DNA from: Colletes latitarsis
Lineage: Eukaryota; Arthropoda; Insecta; Hymenoptera; Colletidae
Assembly: GCF_051014445.1 (NCBI RefSeq)
Contig: NC_135141.1
Location: 10,106,001-10,170,000, forward strand
Direction of reading: 5' to 3'
DNA: 64,000 nucleotides
Shown here: one piece after another, positions 37,420 through 50,174 of the stretch
How positions within the stretch are numbered: position 1 is the first letter of the stretch
How the letters are laid out: the number at the start of each line of letters is the position of its first letter
Program-made: the position numbers and the translations under genes
Notes under the pieces: generated by a model
What the model saw: the letters and a program-made list of their open reading frames with translations, nothing else
What the model was told of the DNA's origin: nothing
Database searches by the model: none

Positions 37420-38870
37420 AACCAGACCTAACCGGTGTTATCCTCTAAAATATTGATCCAATCCGAGTTTAATTGAGAGTTTCAGTGTGGTACCACATGA
37501 CTACATGATCCAAACCAGAAAACCCCTGGATCTGGCCAACAGGTATGCGAAAGATGCGAAAGTATGAGCCAGATGATGGCAAATTCCAGACCTAACCCAG
37601 ACCTAACCGGTGTTATCCTCTAAAATATACATCGAAACCAGGTTTAATTGACTGTTGCAGTGTGGTACGACATTACTACGTGATCCAGACCAGAGGAATA
37701 CCCAGCATCTGGCGAACAAGTTTGCGATAAATGCGAAAGTATGAGCCAGATGAGGGCAAATCCCAGCCATACGCCAGACCTAACCGGTGTTATCCTCTAA
37801 AATATTGATCCAATCCAAGTTTAATCGACAGTTTCAGTGTGGTACCACATTACTACGTGATCCAAACCAGTAGAACTCTAGGATCTGGCCAACAAGTATG
37901 CGATAACTGCGAAAGTATGAGCCAGATGATTGCAAATACCAGACCTAACACAAACCTAACCGGTGTTATCCTCTAAAATATAGATCGAAACCAGATTTAA
38001 TTTTCTGTCTCAGTCTGGTACCACATTACTACGTGATCCAAACTAGAAGATAACCCAGGATCTGGCCAAGAAGTATGAGAAAAAAGCGTACGTATGAACC
38101 AGATGAGGGCAAATCGCATACGTAACCCAGACCCTACTGGTGTTATCCTCTGAAGTATACATCGAAACCAGGTTTAATTGACTGTTTCAGTGTGGCATCA
38201 CATTAGTGCGTGATCCAAACCAGAAAAAGCCCAAGATCTGGTCAACAGGTATGCGAAAGATGCGAAAGTATGAGCCAGATGAGGCCAAATCCCAGACAGA
38301 AACGAGTGCCAACAGGTGTCTTCCTCTAAAATATTGTTCGAATCCAGGTTTCATTGACTGTTTCGGTGTTATAGCACATTACTACGTCATCCAAACCAGA
38401 AAAAACCCAGGATCCTGCCAACATGTATGCGAAAGATGCGATAGTATGAGCCAGATGAGGGCAATTCCCAGACATAACCCAGACCTAACCGGTGTTATCC
38501 TCTAAAATATAGATCGAATCCAGGTTTAGTGGACTGTTTCAGTGTGGTACCACATTTCTACGTGATACGAACCCGAAATAACCCAGGATCTGGCCAACAG
38601 GTATGCGAAAGATGCGGTAGTATGAGCCAGATGATGGCAAATCCCAGACATAACCCAGACCTAACCGGTGTTATCCTCTAAAATATTGATCCTATCCGAG
38701 TTTAATTGAGAGTTTCAGTGTGGTACCACATGACTACATGATCCAAACCAGAAACCCCCAGGATCTGGCCAACGGGTATGCGAAAGATGCGACAGTATGA
38801 GCCAGATGAGGGCAAATCCCAGACTTAACCCAGAACTAACCCAGACCTAACCGGTGTTATCCTCTGAAAT
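37420..38870 (+). repeat. 6779 bp-offset segment, copy 1 (copy 2 at 44199-45649)
   Basis: About eight monomers match at a constant offset of 6779 bp, including the 'gaggccaaatcccagacag' and 'agatcctgccaacatg' type variants. The match ends near 38872, where copy 1 has 'gaaatacagatcg' and copy 2 'gaaatatagatcg'; copy 2 then skips one monomer relative to copy 1. Confidence 0.88.
38819..38851 (+). repeat. Triplicated 11-bp micro-repeat (ccagac-taac type)
   Basis: Most monomers end with two 11-base units of this type. Here there are three in a row: ccagacttaac (38819-38829), ccagaactaac (38830-38840) and ccagacctaac (38841-38851). The same triplet occurs at 45598-45630, 48074-48106, 50724-50756 and 51791-51823, always in the same longer duplicated context. 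Confidence 0.85.
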
Positions 38871-39224
38871 ACAGATCGAATCCAGGCTTAGTGGACTGTT
38901 TCAGTGTGGTACCACATTACTACGTCATCCAAACCAGAAAAAACCCAGGATCCTGCCAACATGTATGCGAAAGATGCGATAGTATGAGCCAGATGAGGGC
39001 AAATCCCTGACATAACCCAGACCTAACCGGTGTTATCCTCTGAAATATAGATCGAATCCAGGCTTAGTGGACTGTTTCAGTGTTGTACGACATTACTATG
39101 TGTTCCAAACCAAAAGAAAACCCTGGATCTGGCCAACAAGTATGCGAAAGAAGCGAATGTATGAGCCAGATGAGGGCAAATCCCAGACATAACCCAGACC
39201 TAACCGGTGTTATCCTCTAGAATA

Positions 39225-39285
39225 TAGATCCAAAGCAGGATTAATTGACTGTTTCAGTGTGGTACCACATTTCTACGTGATACAA
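39225..39285 (+). repeat. Chimeric monomer junction
   Basis: The left part ('agaatatagatccaaagcag', 'gattaattgactg') is of the type seen near 1566, while from about 39275 ('tttctacgtgatacaaaccgg') it is of the type seen near 4209. The switch lies within or next to the 12-bp dyad, consistent with exchange between two monomer types in register. Confidence 0.65.
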
Positions 39286-42200
39286 ACCGGAAATAACCCA
39301 GAATCGGGCGAACAACTATGCGAAAAAAGCGAATGTATGAGCCAGATGAGGGCAAATCCCAGACAAAACCCAGTCCTAACCTGTGATATCCTCTAAAATA
39401 TAGATCGAAACCAGGTTTATTTGACAGCTTCAGTGTGGTACCACGTTACTACGTGATCCGAACTAGAAAACCCCAGGATCTTGCCCTCAGGTATGCGAAA
39501 GATGCGATAGTATGATCCAGATGATGGCAAATCCCAGACATAACCCAGACCCAACCGGTGTTATCCTCTAAAATATACATCGAAACCAGGTTTAATTGAC
39601 TGTTTCAGTGTGGTACCACATTACTGCGTGATCCAAACCAGAAATATCCTAGGATCTGGCCAACAGGTATGCGAAAGAGGCGAAAGTGTGAGTCAGATGA
39701 GGGCAAATCCCAGACATAACCCAGACCTAACCGGTGTTATGCTCTAAAATATACATCGAAACCAGGTATAATTGACTGTTCCAGGGTTATCCAAACCAGA
39801 AAACCCCAGGATCTGGCCAGCAGGTATGCGAAAGATGCGATAGTATGTGCCAGATGATGGCAAATCCCAGACATAACCCTGACCTAACCGGCGTTATCCT
39901 CTAAAATATAAATCGAAACCAGGTTTAATTGACTGTTTCAGTGTGGTACCACATTACTGCGTGATCCAAACCAGAAATAGCCCAGGATCTGGCCAATAGG
40001 TATGCGAAAGATGCGAAAGGATGAGCCAGATGAGGGCAAATGCCAGACATAACCCAGACCCAACCGGTGTTATCCTCTAAAATATACATCGAAACCAGGT
40101 ATAACTGACTGTTTCAGGGTTATCCAAACCAGAAAATGCCCAGGATCTGGCCAGCAGGTATGCGAAAGATGCGATAGTATGTGCCAGATGATGGCAAATC
40201 CCAGACATAACCCTGACCTAACCGGCGTTATCCTCTAAAATATAAATCGAAACCAGGTTTAATTGACAGCTTCAGTGTGGTACCACGTTACTACGTGATC
40301 CGAACTAGAAAACCCCAGGATCTTGCCCTCAGGTATGCGAAAGATGCGATAGTATGATCCAGATGATGGCAAATCCCAGACATAACCCAGACCTAACCGG
40401 TGTTATCCTCTAGAATATTGATCCAATCAAAGTTTAATTGGCAGTTTCTGTGTGGTAGCACATTACTACCTGATACAAACTAGAAAAAGCCCAGGATCTG
40501 GCCAACAGGTATGCGAATGATGCGAAAGTATGAGCCAAATGAGGGCAAATCCCAGACATAACCCAAGCCTAAGCGGTGATATCCTCTAAAATATAGATCG
40601 AATCCAGGTTTAGTGGACTGTTTCAGTGTGGTACCACATTTCTACGTGATACAAACCAGAAATAACCCAGGATCTGGCTAACAAGTATGCGAATAAGCGA
40701 ATGTATGAGCCAGATGAGGGCAAATCCCAGACATAACCCAGACCTAACCGGTGTTATCCTCTAGAATATTAATCCAATCCAAGTTTAATTGACAGTTTCA
40801 GTGTGGTAGCACATTACTACGTGATACAAACTAGAAAATGCCCAGGATCTGGCCAACAGGTATGCGAATGATGCGAAAGTATGAGCCAAATGAGGGCAAA
40901 TCCCAGACATGACCCTAGCCTAAGTGGTGTTATCCTCTAAAATATAGATCGAATCCAGGTTTAGTGGACTGTTTCAGTGTGATACCACATTTCTACGTGA
41001 TACAAACCAGAAATATACCCAGGATCTGGCTAACAAGTATGCGAAAAAAGCGAATGCATGAGCCAGATGAGGGCAAATCCCAGACATAACCCAGACCTAA
41101 CCAGTGTTATCGTCTAAAATATAGATCGAAACCAGGTTTAATTGACTGTTTCAGTGTGGTACCACATTACTGCGTGATCCAAACCAGAAATAGCCCAGGA
41201 TCTGGCCAACAGGTATGCGAAAGTTGCGAAAGTATGAGCCAGATGAGGGCAAATGCCAGACATAACCCAGACCTAACCGGTGTTATCGTCTAAAATATAG
41301 ATCGAAACCTGGTTTAATTGACTGTTTCAGTGTGGTACCACATTTCTACGTGATACAAACCAGAAATAACCCAGGATCTGGCTAACAAGTATGCGAAAAA
41401 GCGAATGTATGAGCCAGATGAGGGCAAATCCCAGACATAACCCAGACCTAACCGGTGTTATCCTCTAGAATATTGATCCAATCCAAGTTTAATTGACAGT
41501 TTCAGTGTGGTAGCACATTACTACGTGATCCAAACCAGAAAATTCCAGGATCTGTCCAACAGGTATGCGAAAAATGCGAAAGTATAAGACAGATCAGGGT
41601 AAATCCCTGACATAAGCCATACCTAACCGGTGCTATCCTCTAGAATATAGATCCAAAGCAGGATTAATTGACTGTTTCAGTGTGGTACCACATTACTGCG
41701 TGATCCAAACCAGAAATAGCCCAGGATCTGGCCAACGGGTATGCGAAAGATGCGAAAGGATGAGCCAGATGAGGGCAAATGCCAGACATAACCCAGACCC
41801 AACCGGTGTTATCCTCTAAAATATACATCGAATCCAGGTTTAATTGACTGTTTCAGTGTGGTACCACATTACTGCGTGATCCCAACTAGAAATAGCTCTG
41901 GATCTGGCCAACAAGTATGCGAAAGATGCGATAGTATGAGCAAGATGAGGGCAAATCCCAGACATAAGCCAGACCTAACCGGTGTTATCCTCTAAAATAT
42001 ACATCGAAACCAGGTATAATTGGCAGTTTCTGTGTGGTAGCAGATTACTACGTGATACAAACTAGAAAAAGCCCAGGATCTGGCCAACAGGTATGCGAAT
42101 GATGCGAAGGTATGAGCCAGATGAGGGCAAATGCCAGACATAACCCAGTCCCAACCGGTGTTATCCTCTAAAACATAGATCGAATCCAGGTTTAATGGAC

Positions 42201-43302
42201 TGTTTCAATGTGGTACCACATTTCTACGTGATACTAACCGGAAATAACCCAGGATCTGTCCAACAGGTATGCGAAAGGTGCGATAGTATCAGCCAGATGA
42301 CGGCAAATCCCAGACATAACCCAGACTTAACCGGTGTTATCCTCTAGAATATTGATCCAATCCAAGTTTAGTTGACAATTTCAGTGTGGTACCACATTAC
42401 TACGTGATCCAAACCAGAAAATTCCAGGATCTGTCCAACAGGTATGCGAAAAATGCGAAAGTATAAGACAGATCAGGGTAAATCCCTGACATAAGCCATA
42501 CCTAACCGGTGCTATCCTCTAAAATATAGATCGAAACTAGGTTTAGTTGACTATATCAGGGTTATCCAAACCTGAAGAAAACCCAGGATCTGGCCCAGAA
42601 TTATGAGAAAAATGCGTACGTATGAGCAAGATGAGTGCAAGTCGCCTATCTATACGAGTCCCAACCGGTGTTATCCTTTGAAATATTGATCGGGGCCTGG
42701 TTTAATTGACTGCGTTATTGTGGTACCACATTACTACGTGATTCAAGCCAGAAAGAGCCCAGGATCTGGCCAACAACTATGCGAAGAATGCGAAACCATG
42801 AGCCAGATAAGGGCAAATCCCAGACATAACCAAGACCTAACCGGTGTTATCCTCTAGAATATAGTTCCAAAGCAGGATTAATTGACTGTTTCAGTGTGGT
42901 ACCACATTACTGCGTGATCCAAACCAGAAAAAACCCAGGATCTGGCCAACAAGTATGCGATATATGTGAAAGTATGATCCAGATGATGGCAAATCCCAGA
43001 CATAACCCAGACCCAACCGGTGTAATCCTCTAAAATATACATCGAATCCAGGTTTAATTGACTGTTTCAGTGTGGTACCACATTACTGCGTGATCCCAAC
43101 TAGAAATAGCTCTGGATCTGGCCAACAAGTATGCGAAATATGCGATAGTATGAGCCAGATGAGGGCAAATCCCAGACATAACCCTGACCTAACTGGTGTT
43201 ATCCTCTAAAATATACATCGAAACCGGGTTTAATTGACTGTTTCAGTGTGGTACCACTTTACTACGTGATCCAAACCAGAAAACCCCAGTGTCTGGCCAA
43301 CA
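39252..43302 (+). repeat. 6.1 kb-offset segment, copy 2; also third copy of 4200-5995
   Basis: From 39252 to about 41047 this matches 4200-5995 at an offset of 35052, sharing the rare 'cagaatcgggcgaacaac'. It then continues in parallel with copy 1 (33287-37015). It carries one additional monomer near 42851-43026. Three copies of this segment in 64 kb show that it is a favoured amplified unit. Confidence 0.88.
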
Positions 43303-44198
43303 TGTATCCGAAAAATGCGATGTGTGAGTCAGATGAGGGCAAATCCCAGACATAAGCCAGACCTAACCGGTGTTATGCTCTAAAATATACATCGAAACCA
43401 GGAATAATTGACTGTTCCAGGGTTATCCAAACCAGAAAACCCCAGGATCTGGCCAGCAGGTATGCGAAAGATGCGATAGTATGAGCCAGATGATGGCAAA
43501 TCCCAGACATAACCCTGACCTAACCGGTGTTATCCTCTAAAATATAAATCGAAACCAGGTTTAATTGACTGTTTCAGTGTGGTACCACATTACTGCGTGA
43601 TCCAAACCAGAAATAGCCCAGGATCTGGCCAACGGGTATGCGAAAGATGCGAAAGGATGAGCCAGATGAGGGCAAATGCCAGACATAACCCAGACCCAAC
43701 CGGTGTTATCCTCTAAAATATACATCGAAACCAGGTATAATTGACTGTTTCAGGGTTATCCAATCCAGAAAATGCCCACGATCTTGCCAACAGGTATGCG
43801 AAACATGCGATAGTATGAGCCAGATGAGGGCAAATCCCAGACATAACCCAGACCTAACCGGTGTTATCCTCTAGAATACTGATCCAATCCAAGTTTAATT
43901 GACAATTTCAGTGTGGTACCACATTACTACGTGATCCAAACCAGAAAATCCCAGGATCTGTCCAACAGGTATGCGAAATATGCGATAGTATGAGCCAGAT
44001 GAGGGCAAATCCCAGGGCATAACCCTGACCTAACTGGTGTTATCCTCTAAAATATACATCGAAACCAGGTTTAATTGACTGTTTCAGTGTGGTACGACAT
44101 TACTGCGTGATCCAAACCAGAAGAAAACCCCGGATCTGGCCAACAAGTATGCGAAAGAAGCGAATGTATGAGCCAGATGAGGGCAAATCCCAGACATA

Positions 44199-45649
44199 AA
44201 CCAGACCTAACCGGTGTTATCCTCTAAAATATTGATCCAATCCGAGTTTAATTGAGAGTTTCAGTGTGGTACCACATGACTACATGATCCAAACCAGAAA
44301 ACCCCTGGATCTGGCCAACAGGTATGCGAAAGATGCGAAAGTATGAGCCAGATGATGGCAAATTCCAGACCTAACCCAGACCTAACCGGTGTTATCCTCT
44401 AAAATATACATCGAAACCAGGTTTAATTGACTGTTGCAGTGTGGTACGACATTACTACGTGATCCAGACCAGAGGAATACCCAGCATCTGGCGAACAAGT
44501 TTGCGATAAATGCGAAAGTATGAGCCAGATGAGGGCAAATCCCAGCCATACGCCAGACCTAACCGGTGTTATCCTCTAAAATATTGATCCAATCCAAGTT
44601 TAATCGACAGTTTCAGTGTGGTACCACATTACTACGTGATCCAAACCAGTAGAACTCTAGGATCTGGCCAACAAGTATGCGATAACTGCGAAAGTATGAG
44701 CCAGATGATTGCAAATACCAGACCTAACACAAACCTAACCGGTGTTATCCTCTAAAATATAGATCGAAACCAGATTTAATTTTCTGTCTCAGTCTGGTAC
44801 CACATTACTACGTGATCCAAACTAGAAGATAACCCAGTATCTGGCCAAGAAGTATGAGAAAAAAGCGTACGTATGAACCAGATGAGGGCAAATCGCATAC
44901 GTAACCCAGACCCTACTGGTGTTATCCTCTGAAGTATACATCGAAACCAGGTTTAATTGACTGTTTCAGTGTGGCATCACATTAGTGCGTGATCCAAACC
45001 AGAAAAAGCCCAAGATCTGGTCAACAGGTATGCGAAAGATGCGAAAGTATGAGCCAGATGAGGCCAAATCCCAGACAGAAACGAGTGCCAACAGGTGTCT
45101 TCCTCTAAAATATTGTTCGAATCCAGGTTTCATTGACTGTTTCAGTGTTATAGCACATTACTACGTCATCCAAACCAGAAAAAACCCAGGATCCTGCCAA
45201 CATGTATGCGAAAGATGCGATAGTATGAGCCAGATGAGGGCAATTCCCAGACATAACCCAGACCTAACCGGTGTTATCCTCTAAAATATAGATCGAATCC
45301 AGGTTTAGTGGACTGTTTCAGTGTGGTACCACATTTCTACGTGATACGAACCCGAAATAACCCAGGATCTGGCCAACAGGTATGCGAAAGATGCGGTAGT
45401 ATGAGCCAGATGATGGCAAATCCCAGGCATAACCTAGACCTAACCGGTGTTATCCTCTAAAATATTGATCCTATCCGAGTTTAATTGAGAGTTTCAGTGT
45501 GGTACCACATGACTACATGATCCAAACCAGAAACCCCCAGGATCTGGCCAACGGGTATGCGAAAGATGCGACAGTATGAGCCAGATGAGGGCAAATCCCA
45601 GACTTAACCCAGAACTAACCCAGACCTAACCGGTGTTATCCTCTGAAAT
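44199..45649 (+). repeat. 6779 bp-offset segment, copy 2 (copy 1 at 37420-38870)
   Basis: This is a near-identical copy. Noticed differences include 'cccagtatctgg' against 'cccaggatctgg' near 44837, 'ttcagtgttatag' against 'ttcggtgttatag' near 45142, and 'ggcataacctag' near 45427. Confidence 0.88.
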
Positions 45650-45685
45650 ATAGATCGAATCCAGGCTTAGTGGACACTGTTTCAG

Positions 45686-45697
45686 TGTCGTACGACA
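45686..45697. repeat. Alternative 12-bp perfect dyad tgtcgtacgaca
   Basis: The monomer type with 'ccaggcttagtggac' carries a dyad changed on both sides relative to tgtggtaccaca (GG to CG on the left, CC to CG on the right) and is still perfectly palindromic. Copies lie at 47447-47458, 48336-48347 and 52053-52064. One-sided forms (tgtggtacgaca) are common elsewhere, for example near 26346 and 48841-48880. Confidence 0.82.
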
Positions 45698-46519
45698 TTA
45701 CTATGTGTTCCAAACCAAAAGAAAACCCTGGATCTGGCCAACAAGTATGCGAAAGAAGCGAATGTATGAGCCAGATGAGGGCAAATCCCAGACATAACCC
45801 AGACCTAACCGGTGTTATCCTCTAGAATATTGATCCAATCAAAGTTTAATTGGCAGTTTCTGTGTGGTAGCACATTACTACGTGATACAAACTAGAAAAA
45901 GCCCAGGATCTGGCCAACAGGTATGCGAATGATGCGAAAGTATGAGCCAAATGAGGGCAAATCCCAGACATAACCCAAGCCTAAGCGGTGATATCCTCTA
46001 AAATATAGATCGAATCCAGGTTTAGTGGACTGTTTCAGTGTGGTACCACATTTCTACGTGATACAAACCAGAAATAACCCAGGATCTGGCTAACAAGTAT
46101 GCGAAAAAAGCGAATGCATGAGCCAGATGAGGGCAAATCCCAGACATAACCCAGACCTAACCGGTGTTATCGTCTAAAATATAGATCGAAACCAGGTTTA
46201 ATTGACTGTTTCAGTGTGGTACCACATTACTGCGTGATCCAAACCAGAAATAGCCCAGGATCTGGCCAACAGGTATGCGAAAGTTGCGAAACTATGAGCC
46301 AGATAAGGGCAAATCCCAGACATAACCAAGACCTAACCGGTGTTATCCTCTAGAATATAGATCCAAAGCAGGATTAATTGACTGTTTCAGTGTGGTACCA
46401 CATTACTGCGTGATCCAAACCAGAAAAAACCCAGGATCTGGCCAACAAGTATGCGATATATGTGAAAGTATGATCCAGATGATGGCAAATCCCAGACATA
46501 TCCCAGACCCAACCGGTGT

Positions 46520-47340
46520 TATCCTCTAAAATATACATCGAATCCAGGTTTAATTGACTGTTTCAGTGTGGTACCACATTACTGCGTGATCCCAACTAGA
46601 AATAGCTCTGGATCTGGCCAACAAGTATGCGAAAGATGCGATAGTATGAGCAAGATGAGGGCAAATCCCAGACATAACCCAGACCTAACCGGTGTTATCC
46701 TCTAGAATATTGATCCAATCCAAGTTTAATTGACAATTTCAGTGTGGTACCACATTACTACGTGATCCAAACCAGAAAATCCCACGATCTGTCCAACAGG
46801 TATGCGAAATATGCGATAGTATGAGCCAGATGAGGGCAAATCCCAGACATAACCCTGACCTAACAGGTGTTATCCTCTAAAATATACATCGAAACCAGGT
46901 TTAATTGACTGTTTCAGTGTGGTACCACATTACTGCGTGATCCAAACCAGAAATATCCTAGGATCTGGCCAACAGGTATGCGAAAGATGCGAAAGTATGA
47001 GCCAGATGAATGCAAATACCAGACCTAACACAAACCTAACCGGTGTTATCCTCTGAAATATAGATCGAAACATGATTTAATTTTCTGTTTCGGTGTGGTA
47101 CCACATTACTGCGTTATCCAAACCAGAAGAAAACCCAGGATCTGACCAAGATGTATAAGAAAAAAGCGAACGTATCAGCCACATGTGGGCAAATCGCGGA
47201 CGTAACCTAGACCTGGCCGGTGTTATCCTCTAAAGTATACATCGAAACCAGGTTTAATTGACTGTTTCAGTGTGGTATCACATTAGTACGTGATCCAAAC
47301 CAGAAAAAGCCCAGGATCTGGTCAACAGGTATGCGAAAGA
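46520..47340 (+). repeat. ~820 bp segment, copy 1 (copy 2 at 49345-50165)
   Basis: This matches at an offset of 2825 bp (16 monomers), from 'taaaatatacatcgaatcc' through 'agaaatagctctggatctgg', the 'aaacatgatttaattttctg' monomer and 'aggatctggtcaacagg'. A few substitutions occur, for example 'gtgatccaaacc' against 'gtgacccaaacc'. Confidence 0.85.
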
Positions 47341-47524
47341 TGCGATAGTATGAGCCAGATGAGGGCAATTCCCAGACATAACCCAGACCTAACCGGTGTT
47401 ATCCTCTGAAATATAGATCGAATCCAGGCTTAGTGGACTGTTTCAGTGTCGTACGACATTACTACGTCTTCCAAACCAAAAAAACTCCGAATCTGGCCAA
47501 CAAGTATGGGACAAATGCGACAGT

Positions 47525-48215
47525 ATGAGCCAGATGAGGCCAAATCCCAGACAGAAACGAGTGCCAACAGGTGTCTTCCTCTAAAATATTGTTCGAATCC
47601 AGGTTTCATTGACTGTTTCAGTGTTATAGCACATTACTACGTCATCCAAACCAGTAAAAACCCAGGATCCTGCCAACATGTATGCGAAAGATGCGATGGT
47701 ATGAGCCAGATGAGGGCAATTCCCAGACATAACCCAGACCTAACCGGTGTTATCCTCTAAAATATAGATCAAATCCAGGTTTAGTGGACTGTTTCAGTGT
47801 GGTACCACATTTCTACGTGATACGAACCCGAAATAACCCAGGATCTGGCCAACAGGTATGCGAAAGATGCGGTAGTATGAGCCAGATGGTGGCAAATCCC
47901 AGACATAACCCAGACCTAACCGGTGTTATCCTCTAAAATATTGATCCAATCCGAGTTTAATTGAGAGTTTCAGTGTGGTACCACATGACTACATGATCCA
48001 AACCAGAAACCCCCAGGATCTGGCCAACGGGTATGCGAAAGATGCGACAGTATGAGCCAGATGAGGGCAAATCCCAGACTTAACCCAGAACTAACCCAGA
48101 CCTAACCGGTGTTATCCTCTGAAATACAGATCGAATCCAGGCTTAGTGGACTGTTTCAGTGTGGTACCACATTACTACGTCATCCAAACCAGAAAAAACC
48201 CAGGATCCTGCCAAC
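47525..48215 (+). repeat. ~690 bp segment, copy 1 (copy 2 at 50175-50865)
   Basis: This matches at an offset of 2650 bp, about 15 monomers. It includes the triplicated 11-bp micro-repeat and the 'gaggccaaatcccagacag' variant. It ends at 'atcctgccaaca', after which copy 2 continues 'agcatgcgaaag'. Confidence 0.85.
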
Positions 48216-49352
48216 ATGTATGCGAAAGATGCGATAGTATGAGCCAGATGAGGGCAAAACCCTGACATAACCCAGACCTAACCGGTGTTATCCTCTGAAA
48301 TATAGATCGAATCCAGGCTTAGTGGACTGTTTCAGTGTCGTACGACATTACTACGTCTTCCAAACCAAAAAAACTCCGAATCTGGCCAACAAGTATGCGA
48401 CAAATGCGACAGTATGAGCCAGATGAGGGCAAATCCCACACATAACCCTGACCTAACCGGTGTTATCCTCTAAAATATACATCGACACCAGGTTTAATTG
48501 ACTGTCTCAGTGTGGTACGACATTACTGCGTGATCCAAACCAGAAGAAAACCCAGGATCTGGCCAACAAGCATGCGAAAGATACGAAAGTATGAGCCAGA
48601 TGAGGGCAGGTCCCAGGCAGAAACGAGTGCCAACAGGTGTTATCCTCTAAAATATTGTCCGAATCCGGGTTTAATTGACTGTTTCAGTGTGGTACCACAT
48701 TACTGCGTGATCCCAACCAGAAATAGCCCAGGATCTGGCCAACAAGTATGCGAAAGATACGATAGTATGAGCAAGATGAGGGTAAATCCCAGACATAACC
48801 CAGACCTAACCGGTGTTATCCTCTAGAATATTGATCCAATCCAAGTTTAATTGACTGTTTCAGTGTGGTACGACATTACTGCGTGATCCAAACCAGAAGA
48901 AAACCCTGGATCTGGCCAACAAGTATGCGAAAGAAGCGAATGTATGAGCCAGATGAGGGCAAATCCCAGACATAACCCAGACCTAACCGGTGTTATCCTC
49001 TAGAATATTGATCCAATCAAAGTTTAATTGGCAGTTTCTGTGTGGTAGCAGATTACTACGTGATACAAACTAGAAAAAGCCCAGGATCTGGCCAACAGGT
49101 ATGCGAATGATGCGAAAGTATGAGCCAAATGAGGGCAAATCCCAGACATAACCCAAGCCTAAGCGGTGATATCCTCTAAAATATAGATCGAATCCAGGTT
49201 TAGTGGACTGTTTCAGTGTGGTACCACATTTCTACGTGATACAAACCAGAAATAACCCAGGATCTGGCTAACAAGAATGCGAAAAAGCGAATGTATGAGC
49301 CAGATGAGGGCAAATCCCAGACATAACGCAGACCTAACCGGTGTTATCCTCT
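48012..49352 (+). repeat. ~1341 bp segment, copy 1 (copy 2 at 51729-53069)
   Basis: This matches at a constant offset of 3717 bp (about 21 monomers), from 'ggccaacgggtatgcg' to 'cctaaccggtgttatcctct'. Small differences include 'aagaatgcg' against 'aagtatgcg', 'acataacgcag' against 'acacaacccag', and 'tagaatattg' against 'tagaaaattg'. Confidence 0.88.
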
Positions 49353-50165
49353 AAAATATACATCGAATCCAGGTTTAATTGACTGTTTCAGTGTGGTACC
49401 ACATTACTGCGTGATCCCAACTAGAAATAGCTCTGGATCTGGCCAACAAGTATGCGAAAGATGCGATAGTATGAGCAAGATGAGGGCAAATCCCAGACAT
49501 AACCCAGACCTAACCGGTGTTATCCTCTAGAATATTGATCCAATCCAAGTTTAATTGACAATTTCAGTGTGGTACCACATTACTACGTGATCCAAACCAG
49601 AAAATCCCACGATCTGTCCAACAGGTATGCGAAATATGCGATAGTATGAGCCAGATGAGGGCAAATCCCAGACATAACCCTGACCTAACTGGTGTTATCC
49701 TCTAAAATATACATCGAAACCAGGTTTAATTGACTGTTTCAGTGTGGTACCACATTACTGCGTGACCCAAACCAGAAATATCCTAGGATCTGGCCAACAG
49801 GTATGCGAAAGATGCGAAAGTATGAGCCAGATGAATGCAAATACCAGACCTAACACAAACCTAACCGGTGTTATCCTCTGAAATATAGATCGAAACATGA
49901 TTTAATTTTCTGTTTCGGTGTGGTACCACATTACTGCGTTATCCAAACCAGAAGAAAACCCAGGATCTGACCAAGATGTATCAGAAAAAAGCGAACGTAT
50001 CAGCCAGATGTGGGCAAATCGCGGACGTAACCCAGACCTGGCCGGTGTAATCCTCTAAAGTATACATCGAAACCAGGTTTAATTGACTGTTTCAGTGTGG
50101 TATCACATTAGTACGTGATCCAAACCAGAAAAAGCCCAGGATCTGGTCAACAGGTATGCGAAAGA
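49345..50165 (+). repeat. ~820 bp segment, copy 2 (copy 1 at 46520-47340)
   Basis: This second copy is followed directly by a copy of 47525-48215 at a different offset (2650 bp). About one monomer that lies between the two segments in the first arrangement is missing here. Confidence 0.85.
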
Positions 50166-50174
50166 TACGAAAGT

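Larger units (their letters stand above)
31716..47000 (+). repeat. Mosaic region of rearranged A and D segments, part 1
   Basis: About 87 monomers assembled from segments that also occur elsewhere in the window: copies of 1-1575 and 4345-5995, the 6.1 and 6.8 kb-offset pairs, and shorter patches such as 45830-46280, which resembles 40425 onward and then 34940 onward. Short dyad-less monomers reappear here. No gene is seen. Confidence 0.85.

Noticed and set aside
48655..48680. Possible CENP-B box like sequence (tccgaatccgggtttaa)
   Set aside because: The spacing between the TTCG-like and CGGG parts is four bases and the central A pattern is wrong. It does not fit the nTTCGnnnnAnnCGGGn motif, and it is confined to a few copies.
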